The notes under the pieces were generated by a model. The model was not told the origin of the DNA and ran no database searches. It saw nothing but the letters and a program-made list of their open reading frames with translations. From assembly GCA_036936605.1 (NCBI GenBank), contig JAUPFV010000002.1, positions 217,861,046 to 217,925,045 of the forward strand: a stretch of 64,000 bases of DNA. Direction: 5' to 3'. This document shows positions 1 through 12,242 of this stretch, piece after piece (positions within the stretch are counted from its first letter, which is position 1; each line of letters opens with the position of its first letter). The stretch is from Limnanthes douglasii subsp. nivea. Lineage: Eukaryota > Streptophyta > Magnoliopsida > Brassicales > Limnanthaceae. Both the position numbers and the translations under genes were made by a program.

Positions 1-734
1 TTATAAACTACAACAATTTTTTCAGCTAAAATTATCACCGTATTATTACTGTCAAATAAAAAAAAACAGTCATAATGAACTATATCAAGTGAAAACTCTT
101 TGAATAACTCACTTCATATGAATGAATTAGATGATGACTCATTTGAACAACACGAAAATCATGCAAAATAACAAAACGAAAAGGTTTGCCACCTATCATA
201 ACAGTTATTTGTTCTTAGAATTTTTCATCTTAGAACCTATTAGGAGGATAAATTGATGTTTCTGAATTTAAATACAAACACATGTCAGTTGAAAGTATCA
301 CCTTCACATGTAACATATAATAAGTACTTAAGGAATTAACATGAGTATAGAAATCAAGCTTAAAATAACTGAATCATACAATCATGATAGTCAAATACAC
401 AAGACGTGCAACTTTAGCTGATCATTTTACCTTGCATGAAACAATGAATACAATTGACCTCCATCTACAACATAACCTCAAAATCGAGATAAAAAATAAC
501 ATACGATGAACCAAATCCAACATCATTTCAAGGCTGAGGAATTGAATTACATCTAAAATATATTATCTAAGCTTAATTTTTATACCCCTCATAGACATAT
601 CGAACATCAAGTACTAATGCTAAAAATTTGATGCTCATATTAACATCATAATAAGAATAAATTAAAAGTATAAATATTGACGTTCAATAGATTATGAACC
701 AAATAAACCCTCTTTAGACCCCGAGTGTATGAGA
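1..734. other. AT-rich intergenic DNA, no gene seen
   Basis: I see no ORF with recognisable homology, no RNA gene and no clear repeat in this stretch. It ends at the candidate target duplication of the hAT-like element that follows. Confidence 0.6.
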
Positions 735-1631
735 TAGGCACGGGCATTCGGTTATTCAGTATGGTTGGGTCGGTTTTTTTGGTTCTCGATTCTTTTGGTT
801 CTTATAAGTTGGTAACTATTTAGGAGCCAAATAAAATTTAGTTCAGTTCAATTTTTTTTTCCAGTTTGGTATGGGTGTTTTAATTTTTTTTTGTATTGAA
901 AAAACATGTAACAATATTATAGAAACCGATTGTGAGGTAACGACAAACCAAAAAATAGTTCTTCGACCAAACAAAAGGCCGACATAAGGTTTTATTTTTC
1001 TGTTTATTCTATTAATTAACATTTTAAATTCTATTAGAGTTCTTAATAAGTAATGTTTGGTGTCACTAAGATTTATTTTTTGGCTTATTAGCAGGAATTG
1101 TTTTTTGTTTGATTAGTCTGACTTTTAAGTAAGTAGTCGTTTCTAAATTTGAAAATGTAAATTTTTTAAGAGGTACCATATCATTTTTTCTAGAAAAAAT
1201 AATTTTTTATCAGTATTTATCTTTTATACTACAATTGTTAACACTAGAAATTAGTTTTCTTAAATATGCATCAAACAAAAATCTATTTTTTTGCTTAATA
1301 ATACATTTTTAACTACTTTAATTTTTTACTTTGTTATATTTCTAGAATAACAAACAATATCTAATTATATTTTATTGTTTATATTTTAGTTAATGCAAAA
1401 CATGAACCATCTAGCAAATTCTACTCAATACTTTTATGTTTTAGTTTCTTAGTAGTAATATCCAATCAGTTCCAATTTGGTTATCGGTTAGGTTCGTTTG
1501 GTTTTGAAGCAATAGTCATGGGGAAATAAAACCAGAAATGTTCGGGTAATATATAAGAACTAAAAGTGAACCAAATATTTTATTTTGGTTTGGTTCAATT
1601 CTTTGGTTCCAAAACCAAATGCACATACCTA
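735..1631. mobile_element. Non-autonomous hAT-like element, about 0.9 kb
   Basis: The ends are inverted: TAGGCACGGGCATTCGGTT on the left and, read in reverse, TAGGTATGTGCATTTGGTT on the right (15 of 19 match). The flanks are gtatgaga (727-734) and gtttgata (1632-1639), which match at 6 of 8 positions and fit a decayed 8-bp hAT target duplication. Repeats of GGTT/GGTTCGG-like sequence lie just inside both ends (about 750-860 and 1,470-1,620), as in many plant hAT derivatives. There is no transposase ORF, so it must have moved with enzyme supplied elsewhere. Superfamily is inferred from TIR style and TSD length only. Confidence 0.55.
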
Positions 1632-1639
1632 GTTTGATA

Positions 1640-2269
1640 TGTTAGTTATGAGAAAAGAAAATAAAAATTAGACATCAAGCATAATAAATCGAAGATATCA
1701 TCCATGTAAATGAGATATTATTTCACAAATAGTATAACACCAACTACAATGCAATGTTGACAGACCATGCTGACCTATTATAAAGCATTGCAACAAAAAA
1801 ACCACATGACATGAAAACACTCATGCCCTTTCAATATATAAAAACATAGGGAAATATTCGACAAAACACCTAACAAATGAAAAATCAAACACAAGTATGA
1901 TTCATATATATAAATTATCAATGATAAATCAGAAATAGATCAACTTAAACAACCCCCAATAGCTATAAGACGCGGCCAATTATTAGCCGAATTCATATTA
2001 CGTTCACCTATATCAATAAAAAAATCCAAAATGCATACTAGAATTAAAAAAAATATTTTTTAATAAAATTTAATAACAGGAAAAGATCTTTGACCCACAG
2101 AGAAACGAGAACTAGAAGCGTACAATATATCACCACCGGTATCTCCTAAAGCGATAACTACACATGAAGATATTTTCAGTAAAAAATAAAATAAAAGATG
2201 TGATAAATAATAAAAAGTTCGTGTAGTTCATTAGTAAGAATAATAAGGAAAAGATTTTAAGTTGTGGTT
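1640..2269. other. AT-rich DNA, nothing recognised
   Basis: No coding potential, RNA gene or clear repeat was seen between the hAT-like element and the tandem-repeat block. Confidence 0.5.
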
Positions 2270-3190
2270 CCACAATTGCTTAAATGATTCAAAGCATCGA
2301 ATGAATATTGATTCCATATATGGTTAAAAAAATCTATGAGTTTAGTTTAAAAAACAAAAAATATTATTCTAAAAGAAAATTATATACCAATTTATGACAT
2401 TTCTTGTGCAAACCGTCAAACATTTCAACAATAGATTTTACAACCATATATTTTTGTTCAATTTTGGGTTTCATGTAGCATTTGTTCTGGAAACATTTAA
2501 ATATTGATTCTTTATATAGTTTTTAATATTCACAAGTCTAGTTTAAATAAAAATTAGAATGATATTTAAAATCCAACAAAAATGGTTATGATGTATCTCA
2601 TGATAAACGTTGAAGTTGTCAAACACATATTTTTATCAACATATTTTTTTTTTCAATTTGAAATTGAGTACTAAATGAAAATGTTTAAATATTAATATGA
2701 TATATACTTTTTAGTATTAAATAGTACATTTATAATACAAAAAATTAGAAAAAATATAAACAACATTATGATATTTCTCATAACAATCATTGAAACTGTC
2801 AATAATAAATTTTACATATTTTTATATTTTGAATAAGCTAGGTTTTTAATTTTACATTGGTTGAGAACGTTAAAATATTGACACCTTATATGGTTACCAA
2901 GATCTGAAAGTCTAGCTTTAAATCCACAAAGTTTCATATTAAGAAAATATTTAAACAATATGATTTATCTCGTAATAGTAGTTGCAACTGTCAATAATAG
3001 ATTTTGCATCAATAAATTTTGGATAAACTTGAAATGCAATTTTAAATTGATTAAGAATATTTAAATATTGATGTCATGTATCATTTTGAAAATTTGTGAG
3101 CCTAGTTTTAATTGTAAAAAATATCATAATAAAATACTATAGAAATTTGTGATATTTTTCGTAATATCTGTTGAAATTGTGTATTATAGA
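2270..3190. repeat. Degenerate tandem repeat, period about 180-195 bp, 4-5 copies
   Basis: A landmark of the form 'gat(g/a)t(a/t)tctc(a/g)t(g/a)a.....gttgaa.(t/c)tgtcaa' recurs near 2396, 2590, 2768, 2961 and 3150, giving spacings of about 178-194 bp. Between landmarks each copy repeats an 'attttgcat.....aaattttg' part, a 'tt(g/a)aaatgttTAAATATTGAT' part and an 'a(g/a)tctagtttaaat' part. Copies are far diverged. The length is close to typical plant satellite monomers, but a short local array like this could also be an old internal expansion of a transposon. Confidence 0.6.
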
Positions 3191-3290
3191 TATGTTAAAA
3201 ATAATTTGAACAATATTATTCACGTGAGTAACAATAATAAATATAGTAGTGACATGGTTTTGTAGATACACGTATAGTTATTTAATTGAT

Positions 3291-3650
3291 GTAATGTATG
3301 GATGACATGAATATACATGTTACATGTATGTTTTATAGTGTTAATTATGATTATTTTATGTGTAATGTATGTATAAATGAACATATAAGTTAGTGATGTA
3401 TTTTGTAAAGTGAATGACAAGTTTTTTATTGATATAATATTTGTATAACATGAATAAATATGTTAGCAATATGTTTTGTAATGTCAAATATGAATGTTTA
3501 ATAATATGATATATGTATATAATAAATAAAAATATCAGGAGTATTGAGTATGATTGTTTTGCTGGTGTAACATGTGCATAACATGAATAAAAAGGTTAAT
3601 ATTGTGTTTTGTAGTGTCAAGTATGGGTTGTTTTGTTGGTATAATGTATA
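3291..3650. repeat. Degenerate tandem repeat, period about 72 bp, 5 copies
   Basis: Units begin with 'taat(g/a)t(a/t)tgtata' or a close variant near 3292, 3362, 3434, 3506, 3567 and 3640. Each continues with 'acatgaataaa.atgttag..atgttttgtaatgtcaa.tatgattgttt'. It follows the 190-bp family and precedes a 31-bp family. Confidence 0.55.
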
Positions 3651-3664
3651 TATAAGAAAAATAA

Positions 3665-3995
3665 TGTTATCCATGTTGTATAATATGAATAGTCATGTTA
3701 TTCATACTGTATACGATAATAGTCATGTATTCATAATATAAAATAATAATAGTGTTATTATTCATGTTGTTAACAAAAATCGTCATGTTATTCATGTTGT
3801 ATAATAAGAATAACTGAGTTATTTATATTGTATAACAAGAATGGTCATGTTACTCATGTTGTATAGCAATAATAGTTATGTTATTTGTAACGTGTAATAG
3901 TAATAATAATCATGCTATTTATGGTGTATAAAAAAGTAATCATTTTATTCATACTGTATAACATGAATAATCGTGCTATTCATCTTGTATAACAG
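3665..3995. repeat. Minisatellite, period about 31 bp, about 11 copies
   Basis: The consensus is roughly tgttattcatgttgtataa followed by an AT-rich 12-mer ending in gtca. Copies run from 3665 to about 3995 with lengths of 29-34 bp. It is AT-rich and non-coding. Confidence 0.75.
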
Positions 3996-4529
3996 CGGTA
4001 TATAATGAAATGATTCTAAAAAGAAATATAAAACAAAATTTAAAATATTATAGATGTTATACTATAATCATCTTTTCCAGATCATCTAATACAAAAATTG
4101 CAAAAAGAACTATATATATAGTAGAACATTTACTATCATTGTGATAAAACAATCTTGATAATAAACTAAGCATATGTTGGCAGTAGATTGGGTTGCTATA
4201 AACTATGTTATTTTCTTGTTCTTTTTCCTTTTAAATAAAATGCATATTGAGTTCACAAACTATTTATCGTTGTTGTGGTCTATGAAAGCTTATCATTCAA
4301 CAAACTTGCACCCACTATGATCAAGAGAAAGAATCCAAACTCTTTTAATTTTTCTATACCTACAACTGTATAATAATTGTTTTTGAAATGAATAGAAATT
4401 AATAAATAAAACTTCAAATGAATCAGTATCATACAAACTATATACATGAAAATAGTAAATCCTACATCATATTAAGAAATGATAAAAGTAAAATAAATAT
4501 TATTAACAATACAAATGAAGTGGACCAAA
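3996..4529. other. AT-rich DNA, nothing recognised
   Basis: No gene or structured repeat was recognised between the minisatellite and the TRIM LTR fragment. Confidence 0.5.
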
Positions 4530-4690
4530 GTAAGAACATATCTCAACTAGTATGAGACCTTTTGGAAGTGGACCAAAAGCAAAACCATGAGGGTCTTTGG
4601 GCCCAAAGAAGACAATATCATACTAGTATCGAAATCGGTTGTTCTAACTTATATACGGATGCGGAATATGCGGTACCCATATTCCCAACA
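4530..4690 (+). mobile_element. TRIM LTR fragment, same family as the 12-15 kb array
   Basis: The segment carries the landmarks of the LTRs at 11994-14993 in the same order: taagaac, ctcaactagtatgag, ccttttgg, agtggaccaaa, gacaatatcatactagt, atatacgga.gcggaatatgcgg, and the terminal attcccaaca. The first 80 or so bases of the LTR, including the cccacatcggtt motif, are missing. No primer-binding site follows, so it looks like a 5'-truncated solo LTR. Confidence 0.8.
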
Positions 4691-5112
4691 ACCTATTTAT
4701 TCTAATACGCACCTAAACTACTATTGAAAGTTTTATCATATTTTTTTCGTAACATTAGTCTATTTGGATCTGCTTTGACATATCAAACCTCAATCAAAAT
4801 AAATCTCAAGTTCAAACATGTTTAAGCCATAACATACATAAACTAAATTATATGTTTAAAATTTTGTTTTTTTTTGTAAATATATAAAGAATCATTAACT
4901 CGAGATAACATAAAAATGATAAATTAAACATAAAGTGATTTCTTCTTGAATTCACCAAGTTTAGTCGCAAGCAATGCGTAACAACATGGAAACTGCATTA
5001 GGTACGTATACAATCGATAAAATCTTTTTTTACTTATTTTCTTCAACGAACATATTCCTAATACATAAAGTTGTACAATAATTTGAATCACCAAAAAACA
5101 TGAAGAATGAAA

Positions 5113-5115
<3 letters not shown>
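4691..5115. other. AT-rich DNA, nothing recognised
   Basis: No gene or structured repeat was recognised between the TRIM fragment and the (AT)n tract. Confidence 0.5.

Positions 5116-5184
<69 letters not shown>
5116..5184. repeat. (AT)n microsatellite, about 35 units
   Basis: An uninterrupted TA dinucleotide tract about 69 bp long. It is likely length-variable and can extrude as a cruciform. Confidence 0.97.
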
Positions 5185-5190
<6 letters not shown>

Positions 5191-7629
5191 ACATTATTAA
5201 AATCCAAATTCTGGAATTATAACCTAAAAGTATCAAACATAACGCTAGAGTTTAAATAAGCCTGAGTAAATAACAACAAATGATGTTTTCTAATAACAAA
5301 ATACAACTGGTAATCATTAATTAAAAAATTGTTTGTGGAGTGACCAAAGCATATTTGAGAATCTTAAGAATGAATATATATTTTTTATATTACATGTACC
5401 AACCAATCATATCTTACACAAAAAAAGAAACACAATCATGACTGTAAAAAACTAGAAAACATGTCCTTCAAGAGTCATGTCTTAAGTCGGGCATATAATA
5501 TCACAGTAGGAAAGAACTCAAAATTTTCAAAAATATGCTCAAGCGAGTGCTAGATCTTGAAATCTAACTTAGGATTTGAGACATATTGTAAACAAGTAAA
5601 GATGAGTGAGATTTGTATTTTATGAGATGAAATTCTTTGTTGTCAATAAGAAGCTCATCTGATTCAAGGGCTAAAAATGTTAACGATTTAACATCCAAAA
5701 CCGATGACTATGTTTTGAATTTAAAATTATGATTAGGGTTATTAAGAAAGACATAAGAGCCATAAAAAATAAACAACAATAATAAAAAAGTATTTTAGGA
5801 TTATAGATAAAGGTAGTTTTAGATTTCTTTGTTTCATTTATTTATATGGATTATTGAAATTTTATTTTATTTTTCAGTTTAACCTAGTTATATATTATTT
5901 GATTTATATGTACCGGTGGGGTGAATCATATTAACAAATCAAATATATCATATCAATAATATGGAGTGAAGTTTTTGTTAAAACATTACATCTAAGTGAA
6001 AGAAACACAATCATATAATGGACCATCATATTATGAAGAAGTTGTTTGCAAAATATACTACGTGTATGGTATAAATTGTGTTACCCTGATGTTGTCTGCC
6101 ATAGATAAGAATAAGTCTCTAACAAGTGAGATTATTTGAGATCGATTCCAATTTATTGTGTTTTTAACCTCCCATACGAAGCCAGGCGAGAGGCGTTCAA
6201 GGTGTTCTCATTATGTATTACTGATAAAATTTGAATATCGGTCAAATTAGGTGAATGAGAACCTCTTCCTCAAGAGAGATGCATAAATTCTCGTTATTGA
6301 TTACAATTCACTTGAAGATCCCAACAAATGAATCATCTATGCATGGATTTTTTTTATATTTTCATTTATGCATTTTTATTCAATATTAAAGTCGAGTTTT
6401 TAAAGTCAGATGTTTTAAACTTAATCATTCAATGGATAAATATTTAAGGGTTTGCTGACTATTATAGAATTCGAGAGATGTGAAGGTACTAACATTAACT
6501 TCATAAGTTTTAACAAAAAATAATATTATGTACAAATCTTTATATATTAACTGAAATAGTTTTAACCAAAATTATAGATTACCATAGGATGGTTAGTGAG
6601 GATACGAATCAAACTCAAATATGAATTTTATACATATATCCTAATAAAAGAATAAACGTATGATGATTTTTATTTTTATATATACTTGTAGGACATGCAT
6701 AAAAAACGATAGAAAAAAATGCTAAAATCACTAAACATCATTATATTAAAACCTAAAATAATATTTAATATATATAATTGTTGTTTGATTTTTTTTAAAC
6801 GAAAATATAACTATGTCTTATAATTTTAACATTTATTATATCAAACTCCCCAACTTTAATAACAATTATCCATGATTCAATATAAAACAACCTTAAATAT
6901 AGTTATAATTTTTTTTTTCAAATTAATTATAATTGTTTTTTCAAATTTCGATCCGTTTATAGTTCAAACATCCAGGTTAAGGTATATTCCGTATTCACTT
7001 CGGTATAGTTTTCAGACCAATTTTATAAAAATATATTTCAAAACATAAGATTCATTTTTTATTTTATAATACAAGAATTCGAAACCTAAATGATTTTTTT
7101 ACAATCTATCGATTAATTTTATTTTGTACTAAACAAAAAATAGAAATTATTTAAAACTACACAACTAATTTTCAATTTACATTTTAAACTATCACTTTTC
7201 AATTTTTATTATTCTTAACCGCATAAATGTTTGTATATAAACTAAAACAAAAAAAATTACCATTTTTCAATAAATCCAAACATATTCGTACCACAAAATA
7301 AAATGAAAGACCGATCGTGCAATATAATGGGATGAAAATATTCAAATTTTAGGATAAATTACAAATAACCATCAAAGTAGAAATTAAGTTACCAATAACC
7401 ACATGGGTTTTGAAGTTTACTAAAAATAATATATATAATAAATTATTCCAACAATATCTCCACACAGACAAACACATATAGTATTAAATAATTAGTTATT
7501 TTTAATCTTCAAAACTCTATATTTTTCGAACCCTAATTCGAAAACAAAATTCCAAAAACAAATATACTTCTATGTTTTAAAAACGAACAAAACGATATCT
7601 ATGAGTGATATTTTTGGAGATTTTTTTTC
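5185..7629. other. AT-rich intergenic DNA, no gene seen
   Basis: Reading both strands I find no ORF that resembles a known protein, no tRNA and no obvious transposon ends in these 2.4 kb. Homopolymer A/T runs are common. Confidence 0.5.
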
Positions 7630-8110
7630 TTATTTATTCAAACCAAATTATACTTAATTCCGGAACTAGAACACAATTGGTTTTTAGCAACCAAATTACA
7701 CGTAATTCTGTAACTGGAATATAGTTTTTTTTCACACTTATTTCACAATCAAATTGTACATATTTTTGAAACAAAAGAAGCTTTTCAATACAAAAATGCA
7801 AATATTTTCGCAACCACAAAAAGTTAGTTGTTTCACCCCTAATTAACCCTTATTTTCACAAATCAAGTTTGTACTTTTATTTTTTCACATGAGACTTATT
7901 TAACCACAAAAGTTATATTTCCGCAACTATTTTCTTCTTATTTCCGCAACATATTTGCATTTAATTATTCCGCAACTGAAACACAATTAATTTTTAGCAA
8001 TCAAATTACACGTAGTTCTGCGACTAGAACATATTTATTTTTAAGAACCAAATTACACGGGATTCCGCAATTGGAACATATTTGTTTTTTCCATACTTAT
8101 TTCACAAATT
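7630..8110. repeat. Imperfect repeats of a roughly 50-bp AT-rich unit
   Basis: The phrase 'aaccaaattacacgtaattc(c/t)g(c/t)aact(g/a)gaa(c/t)a' recurs near 7640, 7690, 8000 and 8045, with shorter partial matches near 7935 and 7965. The spacer element 'cacacttatttcacaa' is also repeated (about 7733 and 8093). No coding capacity was seen. Confidence 0.5.
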
Positions 8111-8888
8111 TTACAACTAAAATAGTTAAAAAAACATATTTCATAATCTATTTTTGTTCGTTTAAAAAAACAACCTATAATATTTTTGATTTTTTTTTAA
8201 ATTATGGTTTGAAGTATATAACATTTTAAAAAACACAATATAAAAATAAAATATTAATCTTTTTAAAAAATACTAATATAACGCATAATTATCCCTACTT
8301 TATCCAACTTTTTGGATTATTTGTAAATAAATGTGATATTGTGTGATGAGTGATAACTTACTCCAATTTTATACCCATAAAACCAAACCGGATCTGAATC
8401 CGAAAAATAATAAAACCCAAACACAATCCCTTTTATACCTCCAGTTGGTTTTGCAAGCCCTAATTTTTCTGGTAGACCCAAATTCTTAATCTCGTCAAGT
8501 TGGTTAAGTGACACCGAAAATCAAAATTGTGAAGAGCGAGAGCAAAAACAGCCAATGAGATTGCTTTTCTTCTATGCAATTCAACTTCAACGAGCACTTT
8601 GATGGTTAATAATTCAATCAAGACAAAGAAACAACATTAAACTTTTCTCTGTAACTTGTGGAGTCTTCAGGTATGCTTAATCACACTTAGATTCACATTA
8701 CCGTTGACACTCTATCTCTCTTAACGCTCTTTCTGCATGTTAGGGGCTTATGTTTCTCTACCCCCGAACTCTGTATGGTTAATTATCACTACTGTTTGCA
8801 CGATTCTTACTGTTCTTAGTTTTTTCCCAGGTAGATAGGATCTTTGCTATACTGTAGCCTCCTTCAATCAGTTTGGAAGAGTATCGGA
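8111..8888 (+). promoter_or_regulatory. Promoter and intron-containing 5' leader of the zinc-finger gene
   Basis: A 5' leader is inferred upstream of the ATG at 8889. A consensus donor, ttcag|gtatgc, lies at 8670/8671 and an acceptor, tttttcccag|, at 8830/8831. They bound a 160-bp leader intron. The second leader exon (8831-8888) runs straight into the start codon. I cannot place the transcription start; it is probably between about 8,440 and 8,560. Leader introns of this kind are common in constitutively expressed plant genes. Confidence 0.5.
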
Positions 8889-10880
8889 ATGGGAAGGTAA
8901 ATATTCCAATCACTGATAAACTTGTGTTTTGATTGTCCTTTTAACCAAAAAAATTGATTATTCTTAATGAGTTTTATAATTTATGTTTTAATGATTTGTA
9001 TAAGAATAAACAATAACGCTTTTTATTTATTTATTATTGTTCTTTGTTGAATTGATGTGTCTGAGATAGGAAATGAACATTATTTAAATCAAGTCAGGAG
9101 CTCATTTGTTATGAGCCTAATTGCTAATTAGTTCTTGGTAAATCTGAATCGACGATCAGCAATAAAAAAACAAACCTTAATTCTTTTAGAATATTTATAT
9201 CTATGTATATAATTAGCTCCAAGATCTTATGTAATATTTGTTAATCCTTAGTGTTTTTGCTTGATGTGTGTTTGGTTTTTAAATCCGGCAAATAAGTTTG
9301 AAATTGGATAAACAAATTTATACATATATGAATTGTTATTTATGTCCCACTTCGCGGCATTAATACCGCGAGGTTTCGATTTTGTTAGTACCAATGCGGA
9401 TATGCTATTTGTTTTGCAGCTCAGAATTGCCAGTCGAATTGGAGTCCATGGTCGAACATATGGACATCGATAATCCAACAGAAACCACCGGAGAATCAAT
9501 GCGGTTAAGAAAAGACCGCCTTGTCCTAACGCCCGTTTTGGGGGCTGCAAGTGGTAAAGGTTTGCCTTACGCACCCGAAAACTGGCCTCGAAGCGGAGAT
9601 ATTTGGGAGTGGAGAGTAGGGACTCGAGTTACTGCGTCTGGCCATTACGTAGATCGGTACTTGTATTTACCAAAACGTCTACGCGGCCGAGGAAGTGAAA
9701 TCGTGAAAAAACAGCCGTTTCGCAGTATGCCAATGGTCAAAAACTATTTCACAGTCGCATTTCCTGATGAGGATTTTAAAGCATTCTTTGATTCGTTCGC
9801 ATGGAAGATACCTGCAGTTACTATACCTATGAAAAATGGTTAGTTATTTTTTTTAGTTTCAATTTTATTTTACTGGCAACATAATTTGACCGATATCTCG
9901 CAGGATCTTGTTTGTTAATTTGCCGGAAAGAACGATATCTCGCAGGATCTTTGTGTTTTAGGTGTTTGTATTCAAGTATGAATGTGTTCTCCGCTAAATG
10001 TCCTACATTTTTTGATATCTACGTTTTTTTCTCGATAGGTGGTCGTTCAAGCAATAGTCTTTTTGCTTCTCCTCCACCTTTGCCCATTGAAATTCCTTCT
10101 GAGGCAGGACCAGCTTGTAAGTCCGGAAACCGGAACTGCAAAAGTTTGTTAACGCAGGAAACAAGTCCTGTTGCCGGTTTTACACCGTGCGACATCTGCT
10201 GCACTGAACCACGGTTCTGCCGCGACTGTTGTTGTATCCTGTGTTGCAAGTTTATAGACCTGAAAGAAGGAGCTTGTGACTATATTCTGTGTGAGGCCGA
10301 GGACGGAGATGGATATATCTGCGGCCACGTGTCTCATGTGAAATGTGCTTTACGGGCATATATGGCTGGTACGGTTGGAGGTACTATTGGTTTGAACGCT
10401 CAGTACTACTGTCGGCGTTGTGATGCGAAGACCGATGTCATTCCACATGTTAGGAAAATTCTTCAAACTTGTGAATCCTCTGATTCGCGAGACAATATGG
10501 AGAAGTTTCTTGTACTTGGTGTCTGTTTGCTGCGGAATTCGCAAAAAACTAAAGCAAAGGAGTTACTGTGCCACCTTGAATTTTGCATTACGAAGGTAAA
10601 CTATCCGGTTTGAATTAATGTATTTCGAACAAATTTTAACGATGTGAAAGTTAATAGAGCCTGTTTTTATACATAAACCAAATAGTTTTAATTTTAAAAT
10701 CAGATTAAAGCTGGGACGGCTTTCGAAGATTTATGGAAAACATTGGGTGTCTGGACCGCTAATTCCTCATCTCAGCTTACAAGTACAGTCGAAGATATCT
10801 CGAAAGCACCGGAGAGTGAGTTGGGTGTTTGCACCACTAATTTCTCATATGACCCCACAGGTACGAGACTCAATTCTTAA
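8889..10880 (+). CDS. Plant zinc-finger (Oberon-like PHD-type) protein, 4 coding exons
   Basis: Exons 8889-8896 (ATGGGAAG), 9420-9838, 10039-10595 and 10704-10880 join in phase with GT/AG at every junction and give about 386 residues. The start is chosen because the two-and-two-thirds-codon first exon restores frame exactly at the cag|CTCAGAA acceptor. The N-terminal third has the conserved pattern PYAPENWP, GD.W.WR.G.RV.A.G...DRYLYLPKRL and F...FP..D..AFF.SF.WKIPA. The centre is a Cys-rich PHD-type module (CDICC, FCRDCCCILCC, CGHVSHVKCALRAYMAGTVGG, YYCRRCDAKTD), followed by VPHV-like and LQTCES...R..MEK helices. Plant proteins with this pairing are nuclear and poorly characterised; a chromatin-reader role is inference. 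The C-terminus is uncertain. A donor (ccacag|gtacga) at 10861 could splice to 11441, but the joined frame stops within four codons, so both versions end early. Confidence 0.82.
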
Positions 10881-11110
10881 AAGGGTTCGGCTAAATTTGG
10901 ACCCAAAATATGTTAACCAGCCCCAAAAAAACAAGCGTTTTTGAAGTTTTACAATTTTACCTTTACCCGGGCGGTCGAACCTTTCTCAACCGCCGGTTGA
11001 GACCCTCCCATCCGGCGGAAAAGCTGTATCACCCGCCGGGGTAAAAAACGGCGCTAAAATTTTGGGGTTGGTTATTATCGAGGGCCCTAATTTAGCCAAA
11101 CCCTTCTTAA
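10876..11110. mobile_element. 225-bp MITE with 24-bp TIRs and CTTAA target duplication
   Basis: The element is 10881-11105. Its left end AAGGGTTCGGCTAAATTTGG and the reverse complement of its right end AAGGGTTTGGCTAAATTAGG continue to 24 bp with 21 matches. Flanking CTTAA occurs at 10876-10880 and 11106-11110. The interior is GC-rich (CCGCCGG, GGCGG and CCGG motifs) in strong contrast with the AT-rich surroundings. It abuts the TAA of the zinc-finger gene's third exon, inside what would be the next intron. A 5-bp TSD with AAGGG ends does not settle a superfamily. Confidence 0.75.
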
Positions 11111-11988
11111 AATCATGCTATTAAAATCATGCTATTGTATGCACAATTGCGTAAACTTTAAATATAAATCACCTTGAGATTCCCATTTTCCTGATCTCAA
11201 CGTTTTATAAATATTTTTACTTTGTAAATCTTGGATGTTCTAAATATTTTGATTCAAAACCAAATTTTGGCACCTAAATTATGACCTTGATTCATAACTT
11301 TTTAATTATTAAATCTGAGGGGTCAAACTCAGACCAAACATGAGGGTATTTGCTTGTCTGAATGCTAATATTACTTATTTAGTAGTAGATAAAAAGTTTA
11401 ATAATTTTTCTTGTTGGCTAATTATCATCTGATTCTGCAGATCTTGGATGAAGTTGCTAAGGAATTTTGATACTTGGCACTTTAAAAAAGTGCATGAGAT
11501 TGTAACAAGAGCCGGACAAAATAATAGAAACAGAAACAGAAAAGTATATTAGACAGTTTGTAGAGATCAAGAATAAGATGTAACTAAGTTTTGTCTCAAT
11601 CCCATTGAATTTCTCAGCATTCTTCAATTAAGTTATCTTCAAGAATTTTACCCATTGTTAAACGAAATAACAATAGGAATAATTAGGAGTATTATAATAT
11701 ATTTTATTATATTTCCTATTTTGTTAAGCGTTATGTTTTCCATTCTATAAAGATTTAATTTCTATTATATTGTAATAGTTTTTCATTTTATAAAGATTTA
11801 TGGATCTTTCTGTATAAAGATTTGAGCAAACTATTTTTTTTATTAGATATGTATTTTTTTTATTTCAAAAAATATGTTAAGATATTATCCATGATTTTTT
11901 TTCAATGACTTAATGTTCGTGAAAAATATGGTTTTTGAGATTTCAATAATATAAAAAACTATTGTTTTTTATATTAATTTCATGGATT
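11111..11988. other. 3' flank of the zinc-finger gene, no other gene
   Basis: It holds a short direct repeat (aaaatcatgctatt twice, about 11109-11136), then an acceptor-like tctgcag at 11434-11440 followed by an open stretch reading ILDEVAKEF and a stop. That stretch may be a leftover of an original final exon. The rest is AT-rich with no recognised content. Confidence 0.45.
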
Positions 11989-11993
11989 TGGTA

Positions 11994-12225
11994 TGTTAGG
12001 GTGGCGACCAAAGTCCCACATCGGTTAAACATGAGAAGGATCAGTGATATATAAGTAAGAACGTACCTCAACTAGTATGAGGCCTTTTGGTAGTGGACCA
12101 AATGCAAAGCCTTGAGGGGCTTTCGGGTGCCAAAGAGGACAATATCATACTAGTGTTGAGATCAGATGTGATCTTACTTATATACGGAGGCGGAATATGC
12201 GGACCGGACCCCCATATTCCCAACA
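11994..12225 (+). repeat. TRIM LTR, left outer copy
   Basis: Runs from tgttaggg to cccaaca. It has one cccacatcggtt motif, whereas the inner and right copies carry a 7-bp duplication there (cccacatcccacatcgg). A TATA-like atatataag follows about 50 bp inside. Confidence 0.9.
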
Positions 12226-12242
12226 CGTGGTATCAGTGGAGC
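12226..12242 (+). other. TRIM primer-binding site (initiator tRNA-Met type), diverged
   Basis: cgtggtatcagtggagc directly follows the LTR. The better-preserved copies at 12936, 13039 and 14316 read tggtatcagagcgcc, which is complementary to the 3' end of plant initiator tRNA-Met. Confidence 0.75.

Noticed and set aside
3665..3995. CRISPR-like array (repeat of about 31 bp)
   Set aside because: Direct tandem repeats with no spacers, degenerate, and in plant nuclear DNA.
7330..8310. Whole region as a TIR transposon
   Set aside because: The ends (attacaaataacc.. and its reverse near 8,320) match only weakly over about 20 bp and no target duplication is clear. Only the internal repeats are reported.
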